A DNA stretch of 57,524 nucleotides, from positions 285,623 to 343,146 of the forward strand of contig NZ_KK211383.1 of assembly GCF_000622005.1 (NCBI RefSeq), in the 5' to 3' direction. The notes beneath the pieces were generated by a model. The model worked only from the letters and a program-made list of their open reading frames with translations. It searched no databases and was not told the DNA's origin. Below, in pieces: positions 1 through 7,626 of this stretch. The stretch is from Anaerovibrio sp. RM50 (lineage in GTDB: Bacteria; Bacillota; Negativicutes; Selenomonadales; Selenomonadaceae). Position 1 is the stretch's first letter, and every line of letters starts with the position of its first letter. The position numbers and the translations under genes are program-made.

Positions 1-74
1 AAAGCGTTGGTGTTCTTGTTCAGAGTGTTCAGAGTGTTAATTGCGGACATGTTGTTCTTTACAACCATAGCCAT
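1..74 (-). CDS. hag: flagellin, N-terminal fragment (cut by window edge)
   Basis: The first 24 codons of a flagellin are visible, and the rest lies outside the window. They match, residue for residue, the start of the complete flagellin at 293-1594, so the two genes are tandem paralogues. Flagellin is exported by the flagellar type III apparatus and polymerises into the filament. The ATG at 72-74 is preceded by a strong Shine-Dalgarno at 81-90, a CsrA-type hairpin and a sigma-28-like promoter. A terminator separates it from the upstream flagellin, so this copy is probably expressed as its own unit. Confidence 0.93.
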   Translation of the reverse strand, partial: MAMVVKNNMSAINTLNTLNKNTNA

Positions 75-80
75 GATAAA

Positions 81-118
81 TTCCTCCTTGATTTTAACAA
101 TTCAGGCATCCTTGCCTG
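81..118 (-). promoter_or_regulatory. flagellin leader with two CsrA-type binding sites (copy 1)
   Basis: Read on the minus strand, a hairpin at 103-118 (stem CAGGCA/TGCCTG) shows AGGA in its loop within CAAGGATG, which matches the SELEX-type CsrA consensus. After 21 nt a second CAAGGAGG forms the Shine-Dalgarno at 81-90. Two sites of this arrangement, one in a hairpin and one at the ribosome site, are how CsrA represses hag translation in Bacillus subtilis. csrA and its antagonist fliW are in this same gene block. Confidence 0.7.
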
Positions 119-179
119 TTTTTAACTTAATGAGCTCTTTTTTATAATTATTTGGCTCATTTTCATCTATCTGCAAATA

Positions 180-206
180 ATATCGGGAGATATTTCCTTT
201 CCCTTA
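180..206 (-). promoter_or_regulatory. sigma-28 (SigD/FliA)-type promoter of the edge flagellin
   Basis: On the minus strand TAAG (203-206) and CCCGATAT (180-187) are separated by exactly 15 nt, close to the TAAA-N15-GCCGATAA pattern of flagellar sigma-28 promoters. The site lies about 106 nt upstream of the start codon, leaving a leader that contains the CsrA-type hairpin. Confidence 0.65.
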
Positions 207-213
207 AATGCTT

Positions 214-258
214 TTTAAAATTTTTTTAAAATTAAGCCGCCCCGGAGAGCGGCTTAAT
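214..258 (-). terminator. intrinsic terminator after flagellin 293-1594
   Basis: A perfect 10-bp stem (231-240 with 249-258, loop of 8 nt) is followed on the minus strand by a T/A-rich tail. It lies 35 bp past the flagellin stop codon and separates the two flagellin genes. Confidence 0.75.
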
Positions 259-292
259 CGTTATTGCGTTGGATACTTCTATTCCAAAGCGA

Positions 293-1594
293 TTACTGGA
301 GCAGGCTGAGTACGTTGGAGCTGCTCTGGTTGGCCTGGGCCAGCATGGACTGTGCGGCCTGGAGCAGAACGTTGTTCTTGGTGTATTCAGTCATTTCCTT
401 AGCCATATCGGCATCACGGATTACGGACTCTGCACTGGTTACGTTCTCACTTGCAGTGGTCAGGTTGGCCTGTGTGTACTCCAGACGGGACTCAGCGGCA
501 CCGATGGTGGTCTGCTGATCCAGAGCCTTCTGAATAGCTGCATCAAGAGCGTTAATAGCTGCATTGGCCTTCTCCTGATTACCTACGGACAAGGTGGAAC
601 CATCCTTACCCTGGAGGCCCAGAGCAGTTGCCTTCATATCAGTAAGGCCAACATTTATGGACTGTGCTGCCTTGGTGCCAATCTGGAGAACGATGGAATT
701 GTCCTCAGACTTGTTCTGGGCACGGATGGACTCGTCAAATGCATCCAGTGAAGCATTGGCAGATTTGTTAACATTACCCTTATTGTCGGTAATGTACATG
801 GTGAAGCCGGCAATCTGGCCATCAATACCACCAGAAGCGGAGTTAAGGGTGATACCGCTCTGTCCGGAGGCTGTGTAAACCACATTGCTGGAACCATCAA
901 TACCTATACGTGAGCTGGAGCCGGAAGCAACTACATTACCGGAGGTCAAGGTGGAAATTGCCCCTGCCAGGGTAGTGCCGGTACCTACAGTCATGGAAGA
1001 AGTATAGGTCTTGCCATCCTTAACATAGGATACAGTGACAGTATCAGTGGACTGAATATTAAGATCATCACCATTGCGGGCCTTCAGAGCTGTCAGGGCA
1101 GTACCGGTGGCAGTCTCAGTGGAAAGGCTCTGATTGGTCATAGCAGTAGTGGTCTGAGTGGTCTTCTTGTTATGGGAACCATCTACCAGATACTGGCCAT
1201 TGAAGGTAACGTTTGCGTTGTCATTGATCTGGTCAATGGACTGGTCAAGCTCCTTCTGGATAGTAGCGCGGTCAGCGTCAGTGTTGGTATCGTTGGCTGC
1301 GTTAACTGCCTTTTCCTTCAAGGTCTTCAAAATTTCAACAGTTGAGCTTACAGCACCCTCGGCAACCTTCATCATAGAACCGCCGTTCTGGGCATTCTGA
1401 TTTGCCTGATCCAATGAACGGATCTGAACCCGCATTCTTTCGGAAATAGCATAACCGGAAGCATCATCAGCAGCGCTGTTGATTTTCATACCGGAAGAAA
1501 CTTTTTCCAGGCTCTTCTTCAACGCATTGGTATTCTTGTTCAGGGTGTTCAATGTGTTGATTGCGGACATGTTGTTCTTTACAACCATAGCCAT
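293..1594 (-). CDS. hag: flagellin
   Basis: A complete flagellin of 433 residues. The conserved N-terminal D0/D1 region (about residues 1-145) and C-terminal D1/D0 region (about residues 345-433, ending in the usual amphipathic helix rich in Ala, Gln and Leu) flank a variable, Gly/Ser/Thr-rich middle that would form the surface-exposed domain. The start codon is supported by a Shine-Dalgarno at 1601-1610. It is the last complete gene after fliD-fliS-fliT and is followed by a second flagellin. The leader carries CsrA-type sites, so translation is probably held back until FliW frees it. Family assignment is secure. Confidence 0.97.
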   Translation of the reverse strand: MAMVVKNNMSAINTLNTLNKNTNALKKSLEKVSSGMKINSAADDASGYAISERMRVQIRSLDQANQNAQNGGSMMKVAEGAVSSTVEILKTLKEKAVNAANDTNTDADRATIQKELDQSIDQINDNANVTFNGQYLVDGSHNKKTTQTTTAMTNQSLSTETATGTALTALKARNGDDLNIQSTDTVTVSYVKDGKTYTSSMTVGTGTTLAGAISTLTSGNVVASGSSSRIGIDGSSNVVYTASGQSGITLNSASGGIDGQIAGFTMYITDNKGNVNKSANASLDAFDESIRAQNKSEDNSIVLQIGTKAAQSINVGLTDMKATALGLQGKDGSTLSVGNQEKANAAINALDAAIQKALDQQTTIGAAESRLEYTQANLTTASENVTSAESVIRDADMAKEMTEYTKNNVLLQAAQSMLAQANQSSSNVLSLLQ

Positions 1595-1600
1595 AATATA

Positions 1601-1638
1601 TTCCTCCTTGTCTTGTCTATAGTGGCTTCCTTGCCACT
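1601..1638 (-). promoter_or_regulatory. flagellin leader with two CsrA-type binding sites (copy 2)
   Basis: The stem AGTGGC/GCCACT at 1621-1638 presents the loop AAGGAA (minus strand). The second site is CAAGGAGG in the Shine-Dalgarno at 1601-1610, 20 nt downstream of the first GGA. The stem sequence differs from copy 1 (81-118), but the loop core GGCAAGGA-GCC and the spacing are kept. Confidence 0.68.
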
Positions 1639-1658
1639 AGATTAAAATAAATATTTAT

Positions 1659-1684
1659 AACCAAGAGAATTAATATTCTCGGTT
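1659..1684 (-). terminator. weak hairpin over the fliT-like stop codon
   Basis: An imperfect inverted repeat (AACC with AGAGAAT, then ATTCTC with GGTT) spans the stop codon and is followed on the minus strand by an AT-rich but not T-only stretch. It may attenuate read-through into flagellin. No convincing promoter was found between it and the flagellin start. Confidence 0.35.
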
Positions 1685-2014
1685 AAACATATTACCAGCC
1701 GCCATATAACTTGTCATATCATAAGACTTAACAGTTTCATTATTATGACGGGATTTGTTCAGCCAGGAGCGGGCTTTGTACATTATCTGCATATCCATGG
1801 GCTTAATTTTCTCCCGCAATGCTGTCCCCTCCGGGCTGCGGGCAAATTCATGATCCGGAAGGGCCTGGAGCATTTCCATAAGCTGTTGACGCTGGTCAAC
1901 CATGTCCAAAAAGGTATCAATCTCCTCCTGATCGATAAACTTCAGCAAATCCTTGGTAAGCTCCAGATACTTCTCCCATATTTCCTTTTCTGAAAAACGA
2001 GGCTTATCATCCAT
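1670..2014 (-). CDS. fliT: FliT-like flagellar export chaperone
   Basis: A 114-residue, charged, mostly helical protein encoded directly after fliS, with a 1-nt gap. In this position other Firmicutes and enterobacteria encode FliT, the export chaperone of the filament cap FliD. There is no signal peptide or membrane segment. Sequence identity alone is not diagnostic, so the call rests on size, helix-rich composition and the fliD-fliS-fliT order. Confidence 0.65.
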   Translation of the reverse strand: MDDKPRFSEKEIWEKYLELTKDLLKFIDQEEIDTFLDMVDQRQQLMEMLQALPDHEFARSPEGTALREKIKPMDMQIMYKARSWLNKSRHNNETVKSYDMTSYMAAGNMFNREY

Positions 2015-2015
2015 A

Positions 2016-2402
2016 TTAAGATGCTCCTTTTTCCTTCCGGGCCTTAATCATGGCCTGAGCCCATGCAGAGCGCAGCTCCTTTATAATATCCATGCACTCA
2101 GTTACCTTTTCCGGCTTGCTCCTCATATTGGCCTCCACCAATGAATTATATACATAATCATATAGAGGCATCAGCTGATGGGCAATCTCGTATTTCATAT
2201 CCAAGGTTACACGGAACTCATTAATGATATTCTCAGCCTTCTGAAGAGAGGTATTGCACTGCTCCCACTTTTTCTGTTCCATGGCCTCCAGCCCCTCCTT
2301 CATAAAGCGAAGACAGCCATCATATAACATAAGGGTAAGGGCCTCGGGGGTAGCAGTCATAACCTGCTGGCGTTTATATGCTTCTGCAGCATTATTCATC
2401 AT
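2016..2402 (-). CDS. fliS: flagellin export chaperone FliS
   Basis: 128 residues. The N-terminal stretch with AYKRQQVMTATPEALTLMLY is the recognisable FliS signature, followed by the four-helix body (FMKEGLEAMEQKKWE, then a helix with IINEFRVTLDM). FliS caps the C-terminal helix of newly made flagellin and brings it to the export gate. In Bacillus it also takes part in the FliW-CsrA-flagellin switch. It follows fliD and precedes the fliT-like gene, with an AGGAG Shine-Dalgarno 9 nt before the ATG. Confidence 0.95.
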   Translation of the reverse strand: MMNNAAEAYKRQQVMTATPEALTLMLYDGCLRFMKEGLEAMEQKKWEQCNTSLQKAENIINEFRVTLDMKYEIAHQLMPLYDYVYNSLVEANMRSKPEKVTECMDIIKELRSAWAQAMIKARKEKGAS

Positions 2403-2421
2403 AATACAAATCTCCTAACTA

Positions 2422-5400
2422 TCAGGAAAATGATCCACTAATATAGCCAAGCTGCATATTGAGTTTGGACAAAGCCACCTCCATAGCATCATAGCGCTTA
2501 TAGAGCTTGTTCTCGTAGGAGGTCATCAATGTCTTGAAGGACTCCATCTTGCTCTGCATCTGGGTTATGAGCTTGCCAAGGTAACTCTGGTCATCAGTAT
2601 CCTTGGAGGTACCCGCAATATCAGAAATCTTCTTCATGTGGGTAGTCATAACGCTATCCAATCTGTTGGCTATACCAGTATTGGCATAATCCACTCTCTT
2701 CTGGGCATCTGTAATTTTGTTTTTGTTGGTGGACCCGGCAATGTAAGAGCTGTCCTGATCGGAAGCAAATAGCTGATAAACGCAGTCCGGATCAGCCGCC
2801 AAAGCCTTCTTCAGCTTGTCCGTATCAAGGGTAAGATGCCCCTTAGTATTGGTAGTGGTAATACCAATGGAAGACAGGGTATTGTACTCGCTTTCCACTG
2901 CATCCACCTTGGTATAGATGGCTTCACGCATGGCACTTACCAGACTTTGGATTTCGCTGTTGTGATAAAGGAGACCTGACTTGGCCTTCTCGTTCCACTT
3001 TTCTATCTGCTTTTCCGTCATTTCATCCTCTTGGCGCTTGCTTAGAGGCTTATAGTCGGAATATTTCTTCTCTGAAAGCTTTTCATTAAGGGAATCGAGG
3101 AGCTTGTTATAGTCATCAACAAAGCTCTTTACATAATCAACAATCTTGTCAGTATCCTGACTTACGCTGACTGTAACTTTTTTCCCAACCACATCTTTAG
3201 TGCTATCAAGGAAAGTATAGGTAACACCAGCCACTGTAAGCTTGTTGGTATCATTGTCATAGGTCTTGCCATCAATCTTCACAGAGGCATTGGTGCCTGC
3301 CCAAATATGTAACTGGCCCTGTTCCTCCTTGTACTGCTTGGATGCCTCAATTTCAGCAATGCCCATCTTGGATACCAAAGCACTACCCAAAGCATCGCCT
3401 CCTGTTAATACAGCATCACCGGCCGCATTGTTAAGAGTAAGCTTTCCAGTGGCAGAATCATAGGACGCTGTTACACCTGTATCACCAGTTTTGGCATTGA
3501 TCTTACCAACCAAGCTGCTGAAATCAGCCGTTCCCTTGAGAGTACCGGAACCAGTGGTGTCAAACAGATCAGCATACGAAAATTCAACAGTTTCTTCACT
3601 GGTACCATTACCCACCTTTAAGGTAAAGGCTATATCAGTAGTATTAACTGTTTCGCTGTTACCATCTGCCTTTTTAACCGTCAAAACACCATCTTTCATT
3701 TGAGCGGTAAGGCCTAATTTAGATGCCAAACTGTCATCAGAGCTGGTGGCAGTTACACGGGTAATACCAGTTGAGGTCTTGTATGCCATGCTAGTGGTAT
3801 TCCCTGGCTGGAGGTTCAACCCACCAGACACATCCACTGTTTTACCATTAGCATTGGCAATATTGGTAATGGTAACAGAACCATTGGTATTTAGCAGGCT
3901 AAAATTACCATTATCATATTTGGCCTCAATGTTTAAGTGAGCAGCCTCAGCCGCTTTATTAATCTTAGCCGCCAAAGCACTAAGGTTATTGGACGGATTT
4001 CTCATCGTGGTTTCTGGCTTAGTGCTTCCCTGTTGAACAATATTGCCAGTAGATGAGGTAACAGCCAAATTGTTTCCGCCATTGTAATCGAGTGCAGAAT
4101 AATCAACGATATCGCCGTAGGTAATATTTACTGTAGTAGAATTGGTACCATCGCTGATATCAAAGCTAAATAAGATTTCATCTTTCTTACTTTGCAGGTC
4201 TGGGTTACTTGTAAACTCGACATTGGTCCCAGTCTGTGTACCCACTACAACAGTATTATTGGCAGAATCTCGCACAGACAATGTATAAGTTTCGGATGCG
4301 CCGGCCACCGGAGTCTTCTTAATTCCAGTGGCGAGACTGAATATATCTGCCAAATTATTGCTATTAGTAGTTGTCAGATAAGTAAGACTTGGGCTGGTAG
4401 CCAGATTCAGACTATTAATCAACTGATCAGCCACACCCTGATTTACACCAGTTCCATTAGCAGTAAGCTCTGCCTGCCCTGCTGGATTGCTCAATGAGAA
4501 GCTGTCCTTAATAGCATCATATTGGGCAGTTATTTTCATGCCAGCACTTTCAGCGGCTGTATTAATTTTTGCAGCCAAATCATCGAGACCTGCATTGCCA
4601 CTTAAACTGGATTTACTTCCAACTTCACTGAGGCTGAATAACTCACCAAGTGTAAACTTAACCTCAGCACTGGTTGTTCCATCACTAAGGTTCATGGAAA
4701 ATGCAGTAGCATCGGCCTCATTACCAACCGGATTGCCATCAGCATCAGTGGTAAAAGTACCTAAAACTTGGTTATTCTTGTCCTTAACAGTGATGGTATA
4801 ATTGTCACCGTTTTTCTCAGAAGTAGCCGTTAATCCCAATACATCCTTCATACTGGTTGATTGGGCAGTGCCTTCAATAGAAGTGAGATCCACAGATGCC
4901 ACTGTTGTTGGCATAACTGTTGGCTCCTGGAAGGTAATTTTTCCGCCAATACTGCCATCAAGTGCATCAACTGCGCCCAAGTTTAAATTATTAAACAAGG
5001 TTACTGTATTACTGTTTCCTACGGTAATGTCAATAACATTGTCCTTACCGCTGGTCTTGTTGTAAAGACTGAAGGAATCATTGGCAGTATCATAACCACC
5101 CTGAATGTTGGCACCAGTTCTGGCAATAGCACTGGCAAAATCATTCAGAGTCTTTTCATCCTTAAATAAATCATCATAAGTATAGGTAAGAGTATACTCC
5201 GTATCACTGCCCGCAGTATCCTTTAACTTCAATGAAATGGCAATGTCATCGCCATTTACATTGATGCCTGTACCATCAGCCAAATTAACATTGTAATAAC
5301 CACCATGCTCATCCGACTCACTAAGCTTTGTAAAGCCCTTGAAAATAACATCTGCCAGTTTGTTACTGGTCTGTGCTTCAGTGTTGTTTCTGGTAACACC

Positions 5401-5766
5401 AAGATTTTTCCCAGAACTGTCCTGAGTCGTCAGCAAATAAGCATTACTTGCCACGGACTCAACAGTAACAGTATGGTTCATGGCCGCGGCCGCACCATTA
5501 GCTGTGGCAGTTACCACGCCGGTGTTGGAGCTGGATGCCTGCATGGCGTTCATGTTGGACTGCATCTTATAAGTGGACAGAGTACCATACTTATAGGTGG
5601 TCATGTCCATATATACATCATTGTAGGCTTCCTTGAGCCACGTGTTTGCAATTTCTTGCGATTCCAGCTTGTCATACTGCTTGTTTTTGGAGGACATGCC
5701 CATTTTTACCAGGGATTCAATGTCCAGACCTGAGCCTGACAAGCCATAAATTCCGTTTACGCCCAT
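2422..5766 (-). CDS. fliD: flagellar filament cap FliD, extra long with four internal repeats
   Basis: FliD (hook-associated protein 2) caps the filament tip and folds flagellin into place. The N-terminal FliD_N part (GIYGLSGSGLDIESLVK, residues 4-21) and the C-terminal coiled-coil FliD_C part (about residues 810-1114, ending with the basic helix around YENKLYKRYDAMEVALSKL) are typical. At 1114 residues it is about twice the usual length. The excess is residues ~136-795, built from four copies of one domain: each has a segment like FSLxxxDGT, then xVxFTYGDLF, then LAxKIN, then a YD...FSLxN strand. Copies start near residues 136, 305, 472 and 679. They probably form variable surface domains on the cap. 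Confidence 0.95.
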   Translation of the reverse strand: MGVNGIYGLSGSGLDIESLVKMGMSSKNKQYDKLESQEIANTWLKEAYNDVYMDMTTYKYGTLSTYKMQSNMNAMQASSSNTGVVTATANGAAAAMNHTVTVESVASNAYLLTTQDSSGKNLGVTRNNTEAQTSNKLADVIFKGFTKLSESDEHGGYYNVNLADGTGINVNGDDIAISLKLKDTAGSDTEYTLTYTYDDLFKDEKTLNDFASAIARTGANIQGGYDTANDSFSLYNKTSGKDNVIDITVGNSNTVTLFNNLNLGAVDALDGSIGGKITFQEPTVMPTTVASVDLTSIEGTAQSTSMKDVLGLTATSEKNGDNYTITVKDKNNQVLGTFTTDADGNPVGNEADATAFSMNLSDGTTSAEVKFTLGELFSLSEVGSKSSLSGNAGLDDLAAKINTAAESAGMKITAQYDAIKDSFSLSNPAGQAELTANGTGVNQGVADQLINSLNLATSPSLTYLTTTNSNNLADIFSLATGIKKTPVAGASETYTLSVRDSANNTVVVGTQTGTNVEFTSNPDLQSKKDEILFSFDISDGTNSTTVNITYGDIVDYSALDYNGGNNLAVTSSTGNIVQQGSTKPETTMRNPSNNLSALAAKINKAAEAAHLNIEAKYDNGNFSLLNTNGSVTITNIANANGKTVDVSGGLNLQPGNTTSMAYKTSTGITRVTATSSDDSLASKLGLTAQMKDGVLTVKKADGNSETVNTTDIAFTLKVGNGTSEETVEFSYADLFDTTGSGTLKGTADFSSLVGKINAKTGDTGVTASYDSATGKLTLNNAAGDAVLTGGDALGSALVSKMGIAEIEASKQYKEEQGQLHIWAGTNASVKIDGKTYDNDTNKLTVAGVTYTFLDSTKDVVGKKVTVSVSQDTDKIVDYVKSFVDDYNKLLDSLNEKLSEKKYSDYKPLSKRQEDEMTEKQIEKWNEKAKSGLLYHNSEIQSLVSAMREAIYTKVDAVESEYNTLSSIGITTTNTKGHLTLDTDKLKKALAADPDCVYQLFASDQDSSYIAGSTNKNKITDAQKRVDYANTGIANRLDSVMTTHMKKISDIAGTSKDTDDQSYLGKLITQMQSKMESFKTLMTSYENKLYKRYDAMEVALSKLNMQLGYISGSFS

Positions 5767-5781
5767 TTTAAGGACCCCCTT

Positions 5782-6252
5782 TTACGCGTTACGATCGAGG
5801 AAAGCACCCAGCCATTCCTGAGCCTTTATCATACCCTCTACCATTTCTTCAGGTGGGTATTCCTTAATAACCTCATTTGTCTTTTTGTCAATCATCTTGA
5901 CAGACATTACATTTACTTCCTTGTGATACTGAAATTCCAGATCACAATTGAGCTTGCTCATAAGCTCGTTGAGTTCCTTTGTCATTTCGCTGACAAATTT
6001 CTCATTGATATTGTCCAAGGCCTGACGCTTTGGATCTTCTTCCTTTTGTTCGTTGTCTGCTTTGCCTGCGTCCTGGTTTGCAGTAATCTTGTCAAGGGTG
6101 CTGGCCTCATCTGCTTTTATATCAACAGGTGCCACTTTGCTTTCAACTGGCTCCACTGTTCTCTTCTGGCTAGCCCCATTGTCCATTGCTGAAACAACAA
6201 CTGCCGCAGCTGTCATGTCTGAAATGCTTCCTACCACTTTGAATCCCTCCAT
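5782..6252 (-). CDS. flaG: FlaG family flagellar protein
   Basis: 156 residues. The N-terminal half is low-complexity and acidic. The C-terminal ~65 residues contain the FlaG domain: LEFQYHKEVNVMSVKMIDK, then TNEVIKEYPPEEMVEGM. FlaG influences filament length and assembly in several bacteria, but its molecular role is not settled. It sits between csrA and fliD, 15 bp upstream of fliD, so it is probably cotranscribed with it. Confidence 0.9.
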   Translation of the reverse strand: MEGFKVVGSISDMTAAAVVVSAMDNGASQKRTVEPVESKVAPVDIKADEASTLDKITANQDAGKADNEQKEEDPKRQALDNINEKFVSEMTKELNELMSKLNCDLEFQYHKEVNVMSVKMIDKKTNEVIKEYPPEEMVEGMIKAQEWLGAFLDRNA

Positions 6253-6272
6253 AGAAAAAATATTATAATCCT

Positions 6273-6494
6273 TTATTTCGGTAACGCCTGAGACAAATCT
6301 ATGTTGTCTGCCGGAGCCGCTGCCTTGCGATTTTCATCCTTGATGACTTTATAGATTTCGCCTCTGTAGACCTTTACACTGCGAGGGGCGTCGATGGCTA
6401 TACGCACATTGTCGCCATTTACCTCAACAATATTGATAACTATGTCATCCCCGATCATAATCTGTTGCTTCGGGTGTCGCGTAAGTACCAGCAT
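6273..6494 (-). CDS. csrA: carbon storage regulator CsrA
   Basis: 73 residues, starting with the near-invariant MLVLTRHPKQQIMIGDDI, followed by VRIAIDAP and VYRGEIY. CsrA is an RNA-binding dimer that recognises GGA in hairpin loops and blocks ribosome binding. It lies 3 bp downstream of fliW and upstream of flaG. In B. subtilis the partner FliW sequesters CsrA until flagellin accumulates. Both flagellin leaders in this window carry matching sites, so the target is encoded next door. Confidence 0.97.
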   Translation of the reverse strand: MLVLTRHPKQQIMIGDDIVINIVEVNGDNVRIAIDAPRSVKVYRGEIYKVIKDENRKAAAPADNIDLSQALPK

Positions 6495-6497
6495 ATT

Positions 6498-6941
6498 CTA
6501 TTCCCCCTTTTCCTCTGGGAACAGTCTATGCTTCGTTGTGTAGCTTGACTTTTCCAACACAACCTGTTTTGCCTTCATATTGGACTGGTTTATCACTATT
6601 GGTGCCAGAAGATTTGTGGTCATATTTTTTACGCCCGTTGGCGGTATAGTAATAAGTGAACAAACCAGCACATCTGTATCATTGGTAACATCCAGTGCTT
6701 CCATGCTGGCATCATCCAACTCGAAGGTGTAATCCGGGAAAAATACAAATGGATCTGTCATGAGAAAGGCCAGTTCTGGTGTGGCTGCTGACTGTAAAAA
6801 CAGATACGGGCTCTCCTCATCGTATGGGAGAATGGCAAAATCCCTCTCATCCTCAAATGCGGGAATGCCATGTTCAAAGGTAACGATAGACTTCTCTTCA
6901 ACTTCGATTTCACCAAATCTGGTAGTATTAAGCTTTCTCAT
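6498..6941 (-). CDS. fliW: flagellar assembly factor FliW
   Basis: 147 residues with typical FliW features: FGEIEVEEKSIVTFEHGIPAFE at the N-terminus, then FLMTDPFVFFPDYTFEL and a middle TNLLAPIVIN segment. FliW binds either CsrA (antagonising it) or flagellin, so it reports filament growth to translation. It is 3 bp upstream of csrA, implying cotranscription. Its leader holds a hairpin with GGA in the loop (6971-6985) followed by a GGAGGA Shine-Dalgarno, which may make it a CsrA target itself. Confidence 0.96.
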   Translation of the reverse strand: MRKLNTTRFGEIEVEEKSIVTFEHGIPAFEDERDFAILPYDEESPYLFLQSAATPELAFLMTDPFVFFPDYTFELDDASMEALDVTNDTDVLVCSLITIPPTGVKNMTTNLLAPIVINQSNMKAKQVVLEKSSYTTKHRLFPEEKGE

Positions 6942-6945
6942 TTAC

Positions 6946-6985
6946 GTCCTCCAATGTATAAACCTCATCCGGGTGCTCCGCACCC
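6946..6985 (-). promoter_or_regulatory. fliW leader hairpin with GGA loop
   Basis: On the minus strand GGGTGC and GCACCC (6971-6985) close a 3-nt GGA loop, and the Shine-Dalgarno TTGGAGGAC (6946-6954) follows. The spacing is like the two-site arrangement in the flagellin leaders, but the loop context lacks the CAAGGA core, so CsrA binding is only a suggestion. Confidence 0.4.
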
Positions 6986-6987
6986 TA

Positions 6988-7581
6988 TCATACCCTCATA
7001 TCATAGTGGCCTACTGAAATCCACTGATTTACATAACCCTTTCTCGCCAAGGTGGTCTGGGCCGATCCCGGACGATTTTCAATCTCCGGAGTAGCTGTAC
7101 TCTTGATGCTGGTGGTATCACTGCCAGGATCCATCCTTCCCTTTATCTCTGATGGATGAACTGTAATTACAGGATCCGGAATCTTTACAGCCTCCCATTT
7201 TGGCCACTGTAAAATCTCGCCTCTCAGCCGTGATCTGGCTTCATTCCCTATAAGATTGGCCCCAGGATGTGCCCCATTCTTGGCAAAATTCCAGCCAGAC
7301 TGGGTAAGTCTCGATGTATTTGCCTGTACGTCGCTGAAGCCTTCACCGCCATATTTTTTTGCAAAATCGTCATGATTCAAAAAGCCATAGGTCTTGCGGC
7401 TGTTATAGGTGTCAATATCTATCTCCACCTGGGTGGCGGCCACGTCCGCCAATGGTGGATCATAATGTCGGTGCAACTCTGCAGGACGAAAGGTGTTTTT
7501 TATGGCCCTGGGCTGCTCCTGATGAATACTTATCTGGGGCAGCTCATGGGATATATTAAGATATTTCATTTCTGCCAGCAT
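6988..7581 (-). CDS. DUF6470 family flagellar-operon protein (YviE-like)
   Basis: 197 residues with no known biochemical function. It occupies the position between flgL and fliW held by yviE in Bacillus. The N-terminal ISHELPQISIHQEQP and the VEIDIDTYNSRKTYGF segment fit the DUF6470 family. There is no signal peptide or membrane segment. A GTG nine bases upstream is in frame, but it overlaps the GAGGTG Shine-Dalgarno, so the ATG at 7579-7581 is the more likely start. Confidence 0.8.
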   Translation of the reverse strand: MLAEMKYLNISHELPQISIHQEQPRAIKNTFRPAELHRHYDPPLADVAATQVEIDIDTYNSRKTYGFLNHDDFAKKYGGEGFSDVQANTSRLTQSGWNFAKNGAHPGANLIGNEARSRLRGEILQWPKWEAVKIPDPVITVHPSEIKGRMDPGSDTTSIKSTATPEIENRPGSAQTTLARKGYVNQWISVGHYDMRV

Positions 7582-7626
7582 GGTATTCACCTCTTTTTTA
7601 TATCATCGAAAAATTAATCTACATTA

